Shown in pieces: positions 1 to 5,050 of a stretch of 9,270 bases of DNA. This DNA comes from an uncultured Pseudomonadota bacterium. GTDB lineage: Bacteria > Myxococcota_A > Polyangia > HGW-17. Every line of letters starts with the position of its first letter. Position 1 is the stretch's first letter. Made by a program: the position numbers and the translations under genes. The notes below the pieces were generated by a model, which was not told the DNA's origin, did no database searches, and saw nothing but the letters and a program-made list of their open reading frames with translations. The DNA is taken from contig CALKWH010000328.1 of the NCBI GenBank assembly GCA_938004375.1, positions 1 through 9,270 on the forward strand, given 5' to 3'.

Positions 1-46
1 ACCACCGAGATCTACACTCTTTCCCTACACGACGCTCTTCCGATCT
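1..46 (+). other. Illumina adapter (artefact)
   Basis: The first 46 bases match the Illumina P5/TruSeq universal adapter, ending in the familiar GCTCTTCCGATCT. This is library sequence, not genome. Biological sequence starts at about base 47, in the middle of the epimerase gene. The exact reverse complement is at the other end of the window. Confidence 0.98.
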
Positions 47-47
47 C

Positions 48-596
48 GGGCCGTACCGCCTGGGCGTGTTCCAGATCCTTTTCGACTGGATCGAGGGCGG
101 CCACCGCATCCCGCTGGTGGGTTCGGGGAGGAACCGCTACCAGCTCCTCGACGTCGAAGACCTGTGCGACGCGTTTTACCGCATGATCACCACCGACGAC
201 GCCGACGCCGCCTGCGACGTCTACAACGCGGGCGCGGTGGAGTTCGGCCGGGTGCTCGACGACGTGGGCGCGCTGTGCGAACACGCCGGCACCGGCGCCC
301 GGCCGCTCCCGACGCCGGCCGCTCCGGTGATCGGCGCGCTCACCGTGCTCGAGGCCCTGCACCTCTCCCCGTTGTACAAGTGGATTTACGGGACCGCGCA
401 CACCGACTCGTTCGTGTCCACCGACAAGCTCCGCGCCCGGCTCGGCTGGGCCCCGCAGTATTCCAACGCCGCCGCGCTCATCCGCTCCTACGACTGGTAC
501 CTGGCGAACCGCGACGCCGTCCCGACCGGCTCGGGCGTGACCCACCGCGTGGCCTGGGATCAGGGGATCCTGAAGCTGTTCAAGAAAGTCCTGTGA
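48..596 (+). CDS. NAD-dependent epimerase/dehydratase, C-terminal fragment
   Basis: This is the last 182 residues of an extended short-chain dehydrogenase of the sugar-nucleotide epimerase/dehydratase kind. The frame is open from the adapter junction (GPYRLGVFQILFDWIEGG) to the TGA at 594-596. A GTG at 66 is available but is not the real start, because the family signature begins before it. The YGP-R-x-G-x-F segment, then IPLVGSGRNRYQLLDVEDL, then VYNAG and the late LGW motif are typical of the substrate-binding half of these enzymes. The tail has the GVTHRVAWDQG type of ending. The N-terminal Rossmann GxxGxxG motif and the catalytic YxxxK lie outside the fragment, so the substrate cannot be named. 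Such enzymes usually act in the cytoplasm on nucleotide sugars for polysaccharide or lipid glycosylation. The 5' loss comes from the fragment edge, not from gene decay. Confidence 0.88.
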   Translation, partial: GPYRLGVFQILFDWIEGGHRIPLVGSGRNRYQLLDVEDLCDAFYRMITTDDADAACDVYNAGAVEFGRVLDDVGALCEHAGTGARPLPTPAAPVIGALTVLEALHLSPLYKWIYGTAHTDSFVSTDKLRARLGWAPQYSNAAALIRSYDWYLANRDAVPTGSGVTHRVAWDQGILKLFKKVL

Positions 597-2381
597 TTAT
601 TTGCCCCCCGGAGGGCCGCCGGAGATGTTCACCTTGGTCACCGGGGAGCTCGCGGTGAAGGTGCGGAACTGGGTGCCGGGCGTGTAGGTGCCGCCGGAGT
701 AGACGCCGTCGGTCTCGCCGCCGGGGCCGTAGGAACCGCCGGTGTAGATGGCGTAGCTGCCCGCGACGAACCCGGGGGAGGAGAAGCACACCGACTGCAC
801 CGCCTTCGTCGATTTGAAGGTCAGCAGTTCGGTGCCCGCCGAGGTGCGCAGGTGGATGAGCGTGCCCGCGGGGACTGCGGTGTTGTGGCCCCAGAGGACG
901 CTGTACTGGGTGGAGACGTTGTCGGGCGCCTCGGCCATGCCCGAGGAGCCGGCGGCCACCAGGAAGCCGCCCGTGAGGCGGAAGGTGCCGTCGCAGTCAA
1001 TGGCCCCGTTGTCGTTGCGCGTGGGGCCGTGGACGATGACGGTGCCCGCGCTCATGGTGATGTTGCCGTTGGCGTCCACGCCGTCGCCGTCGGTGGTGAT
1101 GGCGAGGTAGCCGCCGCTGATGGTCAGGCTGCGCGGGGTGGTGTCGCCGGCGGCGTTGAGGGCGTCGTCGGAGCTGCGCAGGTGCAGCGTGCCGCCGCTG
1201 ATGGTGATGGCCACGCTCTCGACGGCCTCGTAGCACGCGGTCACCGTGACGTCGCCCCCCGCGATCAGCAGCGTGGACTCCGAGTGGAAGGCGTCGTCCG
1301 AGGTGGCGATGGTGATCGTGCCGTCCTCGATGGTCAGGTCGGCGTTGGAGTGGAAGGCGTCATCGGCAGAGTCCACCTGGAAGTCGCCGCCCGTGACGGT
1401 GAGGTCGGTTCCGGCCTTGAACGCCTTGGCCGAGAGCGCGTCGTTCACCGCGCCGCCGGCGCCGCCGGCGCAGGTCACGTCGAAGGTGCCCGCGGTGATC
1501 CACAGGTCGGTCTCCGCCTGGAGGCCGTCGCTGGCCGCGTCAATGGTGAACGTGCCGCCGAACACGTGGACGTACCCCAGGCTGGCGCTCACCGAGTTCT
1601 CGGCCTTGAGGGCGTCCCCCGAGGTGGTGTCCAGTTGGAAAGTGCCGGCGTGGACGACCACGCAGTCCTCGGCCACCAGGGCATCGTCCTTGCCGTCCAC
1701 GGTCAGGGCGCCGCCATGCACGGCCAGCCCTCGCATGCTGCGCAGGCCGTCGTTGTAGCGGCCGTGGACCACCAGCGCGCCACCGCCGTTGATCGCCAGG
1801 TCGCAGGAGACATGAACGGCGGCGTTCGCGGACGTGGTCGAGGGGCGCGTCGCCGCGTCGGTGAGGGTGCTGGTGGTGCCCGTGGGCAGGTGCAGGATGA
1901 CCTTGCCCGCCGAGGTGGCCACGAGGGGAGCATCGGTGGCGGACGTGAGGTTGACGTCGTCCAGGATCAACACGACCAGGGCGTCGGTGGCGGCGTCCAC
2001 CACGAGGCGGCCGTCGGTGAGGGTGCCGGACACGCGGTACACGCCGCCCCGGGTGATGGTCGCCGTCGTGCCGGCCACCGTGACGCCCTCGCCGGCGGTG
2101 ATGGAGGTGCCGCCGAGCGTGACGGCTCGTTCCTCGCTCTCGGACCATGTATATTCGCTTTCGGCGTCTACTCCCCCGCAGACGTCGGAGGTCGTCGTGT
2201 AGTTGCCGTTGTTTGCGTTGTTCGTATTGTTTGCATTGTTTGCATTGTTGCTGTTGTTGGTATTATTTGTATTATTTGTATTATTAATATTATTGCTCGT
2301 TTTGGATGGTTCATCGTCACAGGCCGTCAGCGTGAAGCCGGCCAAAAAGAGCGAAAGGATCGGGTATAGGAATATTCTCAT
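597..2381 (-). CDS. Cthe_2159-like beta-helix lipoprotein
   Basis: This is a 594-residue predicted lipoprotein. A short hydrophobic signal (residues 3-20) ends in a lipobox LTAC, with Cys21 as the lipidated residue. Residues 30-60 are ten NNX triplets, a flexible spacer. From about residue 78 the protein resembles the Cthe_2159/DUF4353 carbohydrate-binding domain: a lead-in rich in Thr and Gly, then about eleven rungs marked by acidic motifs of the type DDAL, DDAF, DGL or NDAL near residues 211, 233, 256, 285, 314, 341, 363, 385, 406, 434 and 458. These are spaced 21-29 residues apart, as in a right-handed parallel beta-helix. Cthe_2159 itself is known to bind calcium and acidic or cellulosic polysaccharide; binding here is inference. 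The tail is Gly/Pro-rich (SGGPPGGK). The ATG at 2381 is chosen because AGGAGG lies six bases upstream and it places the lipobox correctly. An in-frame ATG at 2594 would bury the signal peptide. The gene is divergent from the ferredoxin and convergent with the epimerase. Confidence 0.85.
   Translation of the reverse strand: MRIFLYPILSLFLAGFTLTACDDEPSKTSNNINNTNNTNNTNNSNNANNANNTNNANNGNYTTTSDVCGGVDAESEYTWSESEERAVTLGGTSITAGEGVTVAGTTATITRGGVYRVSGTLTDGRLVVDAATDALVVLILDDVNLTSATDAPLVATSAGKVILHLPTGTTSTLTDAATRPSTTSANAAVHVSCDLAINGGGALVVHGRYNDGLRSMRGLAVHGGALTVDGKDDALVAEDCVVVHAGTFQLDTTSGDALKAENSVSASLGYVHVFGGTFTIDAASDGLQAETDLWITAGTFDVTCAGGAGGAVNDALSAKAFKAGTDLTVTGGDFQVDSADDAFHSNADLTIEDGTITIATSDDAFHSESTLLIAGGDVTVTACYEAVESVAITISGGTLHLRSSDDALNAAGDTTPRSLTISGGYLAITTDGDGVDANGNITMSAGTVIVHGPTRNDNGAIDCDGTFRLTGGFLVAAGSSGMAEAPDNVSTQYSVLWGHNTAVPAGTLIHLRTSAGTELLTFKSTKAVQSVCFSSPGFVAGSYAIYTGGSYGPGGETDGVYSGGTYTPGTQFRTFTASSPVTKVNISGGPPGGK
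2202..2294 (-). repeat. Asn-rich (NNX)10 coding repeat
   Basis: Ten consecutive nine-base units encode Asn-Asn-X, where X is Ile, Thr, Ser, Ala or Gly, just after the lipidated Cys. Toward the N terminus the units use AAT and ACA and are very A+T-rich compared with the surrounding gene. Toward the domain they use AAC and G+C-rich third bases. The likely role is a disordered tether holding the beta-helix off the membrane. The tract should be prone to slippage. Confidence 0.9.
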
Positions 2382-2386
2382 GTATG

Positions 2387-2393
2387 ACCTCCT
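2387..2393 (-). promoter_or_regulatory. Ribosome binding site of the beta-helix lipoprotein
   Basis: Read on the minus strand this is AGGAGGT, with AGGAGG six bases before the ATG at 2381. It is a near-perfect Shine-Dalgarno sequence and decides the start in favour of the lipoprotein signal peptide over the in-frame ATG 213 bases upstream. Confidence 0.85.
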
Positions 2394-2460
2394 GGGGCCG
2401 ACGCCGGCCCGGTTCGACCCAAGACAGTCCGGCGGACAAAGCGTTAGCTGAAGTCGCGCC

Positions 2461-2471
2461 GGGGGGGGGGG
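2461..2471. repeat. G11 homopolymer tract
   Basis: Eleven consecutive G residues lie between the divergent lipoprotein and ferredoxin genes, about 80 bases upstream of the lipoprotein start. The tract is flanked by G+C-rich sequence. It could vary in length in the population, or its length could be an assembly or sequencing error. Confidence 0.85.
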
Positions 2472-2497
2472 CGCCGTGCGCCCCGGGTGCCGGCCGC

Positions 2498-2516
2498 GAC
2501 GAGGGTGGCTCTCGTC
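2498..2516. other. Small hairpin in divergent intergenic region
   Basis: GACGAG and CTCGTC form a six-base-pair stem around a seven-base loop. It lies 20 bases before the candidate ferredoxin -35 box. It could be an operator-like dyad or chance in G+C-rich sequence. Confidence 0.35.
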
Positions 2517-2536
2517 CGTCAGGTTGCCGCTTTTCG

Positions 2537-2565
2537 TTGACTTCGAAAGTGAAATGAGGTACGAG
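2537..2565 (+). promoter_or_regulatory. Candidate sigma-70-type promoter of ferredoxin/EF-G unit
   Basis: TTGACT at 2537-2542 is a five-of-six -35 box, followed after 17 bases by TACGAG at 2560-2565, a weak -10 with three of six matches. It would start transcription near 2572, some 40 bases before the ferredoxin ATG. The -35 is good, the -10 poor, so the call is tentative. No convincing promoter was seen for the lipoprotein on the minus strand. Confidence 0.35.
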
Positions 2566-2615
2566 GCCACCGACCGGGCATGGCCCGTTTTCATTCCTGA
2601 ACCGGAGGTTTATCC

Positions 2616-2789
2616 ATGAAAATCGTCATCACCAAAGAATGCATCTCCTGCGGAGCCTGCGAGCCCGAATGCCCCGAGGGCGCCATCTTCCAGGGCGACA
2701 CCCAGTACGAGATCGACCAGTCCATGTGCACCCAGTGCGAGAGCTGCATCGCCGCGTGCCCAACGCAGGCGATCGTGAAGGAAGAGTAA
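2616..2789 (+). CDS. 2[4Fe-4S] ferredoxin
   Basis: This is a 57-residue bacterial-type ferredoxin, complete and typical in length. Two CxxCxxCxxxCP motifs are intact: Cys9, 12, 15 and 19, then Cys38, 41, 44 and 48, each ending in Cys-Pro. Together they bind two [4Fe-4S] clusters and carry low-potential electrons in the cytoplasm. The ATG is preceded by GGAGG (2604-2608) with seven bases between, and the protein begins MKIVITKECISCGACEPECP. The EF-G-like gene follows after 54 bases on the same strand with no clear terminator between, so the two are probably co-transcribed. No partner oxidoreductase is in the window, so its redox partner is unknown. Identification of the family is firm. Confidence 0.95.
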   Translation: MKIVITKECISCGACEPECPEGAIFQGDTQYEIDQSMCTQCESCIAACPTQAIVKEE

Positions 2790-2843
2790 CCGAATCGCAG
2801 TCCGAGCCGGGGAGCCTTCCCGGACCAACGAACCGAGGAGATC

Positions 2844-4916
2844 ATGAAAAAGTACGAACCGAAAGAAATCCGGAACATCGTTCTCGTGGGCCAGCGCGGC
2901 GTGGGCAAGACGAGCCTGGGCGAGGCCTTCCTCTTCCAGTCCAAGGTCAACAACCGGCTGTGCTCCGTGGACGACGGGACCTCCACGTTCGACTTCGAGC
3001 CCGAGGAGCAGAAGCGGCACTCCACGATCAACTCGGCCACGGCCTGGCTCGAGTGGAGCGGCTGCAAGGTGAACATCCTGGACACCCCGGGCGCCAGCGA
3101 CTTCCTCAACGACACCCGCATGTCGGTCGAGGTGGCCGACGGCGCCTTCGTCCTCGTGGGCGCCACCGACGGCGTCCAGGTCGGCACCGAGAAGGTGTGG
3201 GCCTTCACCGAGGGCGCCGGGCTCGCCACGGCCGTGCTCGTCACGGGCATGGACAAGGAGCGCGCGAACTTCGAGGAGGCGGTCAAGGACGTCAAGGAGA
3301 CCCTCACCCGCCGCGCCGTGCCCGTGTTCCTGCCCATCGGCAAGGAGGCCGGCTTCAAGGGCATCGTCAACCTGCTGCGCCGCAAGGCCTATCTGTATGA
3401 AGAGGGCAAGGTCACCGAGGCCGCCATCCCGGCCGACATGGACGGCGCCGTCTCCGCGGCCATGGAGGCCCTGATGGAGGTCGTGGCCGAGACCGACGAC
3501 GAGCTCATGATGAAGTACCTCGACACCATGGAGCTCTCCTCGGAGGAGATCCAGTCCGCCTTCCCGAACGCCGTGCGCTCGGGCAAGCTCGTGCCGATCC
3601 TGTGCGGCTCGTCCAAGAAGCTCGTCGGCATCGACAGCATCCTGGACTTCATCGCCGAGTACTTCCCGAACCCCGAGCAGCGCAAGCCGTTCACGGCCCT
3701 CGACGGGGAGAACCCCATCGAGATCACCGTGGGTCGTCAGAAGTTCTCCGGCCTGGTCTTCAAGTCCTTCACCGCCGACATCGGCCGCATCAGCCTGTTC
3801 CGCGTGATCTCCGGCGGCATCGCCTCGGACAGCACCTTCAACAACACCACCCAGCAGAAGAAGGAGCGCTGCGGCCAGTTGTATGTGCTGCGCGGCAAGA
3901 AGCGCGACAACGCCGAGGCCCTCGCCGCCGGCGACATCGGCGCGATGGCCAAGTTGAAGTTCACGTTCACCGGCGACTCCCTCGCCGACGAGTCCGACAA
4001 CTTCCTGTTCCAGGTCACCCCGCCGCCGGCCCCCGTCGCGGTCGTGGCCGTGCACCCGAAGTCCAAGGCCGACGAGGACAAGCTCGGCTCCAAGCTCAAC
4101 GACATCGTCCAGGAGGACCCCGCCCTCAAGGTGTGGCGCGACCCCGAGACCTCCGAGCGCCTGCTCGGCGGCATGGGCCAGATGCACCTCGACGTCGTCA
4201 TCGAGAAGCTGCGCAACAACAAGGTCGAGGTCGAGACCACGCTGCCGCGCATCCCGTACCGCGAGACCATCACCAAGAAGTGCCCCAGCACCGAAGGGAA
4301 GCACAAGAAACAATCCGGCGGCCGCGGCCAGTTCGGCGTGTGCTTCATCGAGCTCGAGCCCATCGCGGCCGACGCCGGCCTGGAGTTCGAGTTCGTCGAC
4401 AAGATCTTCGGCGGCGCCATCCCCAAGCAGTGGATCCCGTCGGTCGAGAAGGGCATCCGCAACCGCATGGCCAAGGGCGTCATCGCCGGCTATCCGGTCA
4501 TCAACGTCCGCGTCAACCTGCTCGACGGCAAGTACCACGACGTCGACTCCTCGGACGCCGCCTTCCAGATGGCCGGCTCCAAGGGCTTCCAGGCCGCCGT
4601 CAAGCTGGCCGGCCCGGTGCTGCTCGAGCCCATCTACAACCTGCAGGTCACGGTGCCCCAGGACTACATGGGCGCGATCATGGGTGACATCACCTCCAAG
4701 CGCGGCCGCCCGCTGGGCTCCGAGCAGAAGGGCAAGCTCGTCACCATCAACGCCCAGGTCCCCCTGGCCGAGATCCAGAAGTACAGCGCCGATCTCGAGT
4801 CCATGACCTCCGGTCGCGGCACCTTCACCATGAACTTCCTGCACTACGAGCGCGTCCCCGCCGAGATCGCCCAGAAGATCATCTCCTCCGCCAAGATGGA
4901 AGAGGAAGAAGAATAG
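2844..4916 (+). CDS. EF-G-like translation GTPase (divergent paralog)
   Basis: This 690-residue protein has the usual length and five-domain order of elongation factor G, which drives tRNA-mRNA translocation on the ribosome. Domain I has P-loop GQRGVGKT (16-23), a switch I Thr61 in KRHSTI, and switch II DTPGASDF (80-87). Domains II (about 290-395) and III (398-470) follow. Domain IV (471-595) keeps the KKQSGGRGQFG and YHDVDSS motifs, and domain V (596-680) keeps EP-(x)10-YMG (595-610) and SGRGTF. Two key positions differ from standard EF-G. The catalytic switch II His (DTPGH) is Ala84. The guanine-recognition NKxD is TGMD at 134-137. The P-loop also lacks the usual HxDHGKT or HVDAGKT form. 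This points to a FusA2/EF-G-2 type paralog rather than the housekeeping factor, perhaps with slow hydrolysis. Start: ATG with AGGAG (2836-2840) three bases upstream. The C terminus is acidic (MEEEEE). It follows the ferredoxin, probably as an operon. Confidence 0.9.
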   Translation: MKKYEPKEIRNIVLVGQRGVGKTSLGEAFLFQSKVNNRLCSVDDGTSTFDFEPEEQKRHSTINSATAWLEWSGCKVNILDTPGASDFLNDTRMSVEVADGAFVLVGATDGVQVGTEKVWAFTEGAGLATAVLVTGMDKERANFEEAVKDVKETLTRRAVPVFLPIGKEAGFKGIVNLLRRKAYLYEEGKVTEAAIPADMDGAVSAAMEALMEVVAETDDELMMKYLDTMELSSEEIQSAFPNAVRSGKLVPILCGSSKKLVGIDSILDFIAEYFPNPEQRKPFTALDGENPIEITVGRQKFSGLVFKSFTADIGRISLFRVISGGIASDSTFNNTTQQKKERCGQLYVLRGKKRDNAEALAAGDIGAMAKLKFTFTGDSLADESDNFLFQVTPPPAPVAVVAVHPKSKADEDKLGSKLNDIVQEDPALKVWRDPETSERLLGGMGQMHLDVVIEKLRNNKVEVETTLPRIPYRETITKKCPSTEGKHKKQSGGRGQFGVCFIELEPIAADAGLEFEFVDKIFGGAIPKQWIPSVEKGIRNRMAKGVIAGYPVINVRVNLLDGKYHDVDSSDAAFQMAGSKGFQAAVKLAGPVLLEPIYNLQVTVPQDYMGAIMGDITSKRGRPLGSEQKGKLVTINAQVPLAEIQKYSADLESMTSGRGTFTMNFLHYERVPAEIAQKIISSAKMEEEEE

Positions 4917-4924
4917 TCCGACCG

Positions 4925-4952
4925 GTCAGACAAGTCAGACAAATCAGACGGG
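4925..4952. repeat. Nine-base tandem repeat (TCAGACAAG-like)
   Basis: Just after the EF-G-like stop, GTCAGACAA is repeated, then a third degenerate copy reads TCAGACGGG. The repeats occupy the spacer before the next gene's promoter and encode nothing evident. Confidence 0.7.
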
Positions 4953-4974
4953 GCAATCAGTAAAAAACATAGCA

Positions 4975-4993
4975 CAACCCCACAAAAGGGTTG
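4975..4993 (+). terminator. Weak hairpin after EF-G-like gene
   Basis: CAACCC and GGGTTG form a six-base-pair stem around CACAAAA. There is no U-run after it, and its right arm overlaps the -35 box of the next promoter. It may give partial termination or be coincidental. Confidence 0.3.
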
Positions 4994-5019
4994 ACTCCGC
5001 TTCATTGCAGAATTAGGAT
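4991..5019 (+). promoter_or_regulatory. Candidate sigma-70-type promoter of nucleotidase-like/barrel gene
   Basis: TTGACT (4991-4996) is followed after 17 bases by TAGGAT (5014-5019), four of six matches to TATAAT. Transcription would start near 5026, leaving a leader of about 25 bases with a strong Shine-Dalgarno. Spacing and -35 are good, so this gene probably has its own promoter. Confidence 0.5.
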
Positions 5020-5036
5020 TCCGCAAATCGACACCG

Positions 5037-5044
5037 AAGGAGGT
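5037..5044 (+). promoter_or_regulatory. Ribosome binding site of nucleotidase-like/barrel gene
   Basis: AAGGAGGT is a full-strength Shine-Dalgarno, six bases before the ATG at 5051. It fixes the start there, against a TTG at 4991 in the same frame that lies within the promoter. Confidence 0.9.
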
Positions 5045-5050
5045 CGTGCC

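Noticed and set aside
557..570. GGATC/GATCC dyad near the epimerase 3' end as terminator
   Set aside because: It lies inside coding sequence, has a short stem and no following U-run.
852..2369. Long plus-strand open frame opposite the beta-helix lipoprotein
   Set aside because: It is antisense to a clear lipoprotein gene, is Gly/Arg/Val-rich without domains, and arises from G+C-rich codon bias.
2382..2594. In-frame upstream ATG (2594) for the lipoprotein gene
   Set aside because: It would put 71 residues before the signal peptide and lacks a good RBS; AGGAGG supports 2381.
2610..4844. 744-residue minus-strand open frame opposite the EF-G-like gene
   Set aside because: Composition is Leu/Gly/Asp/His-biased with no recognisable domain, and it mirrors a strongly conserved protein on the other strand.
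4991..5050. Upstream TTG start for the nucleotidase-like gene
   Set aside because: It lies in the candidate -35 box, and the strong AAGGAGGT with a signal peptide supports 5051.
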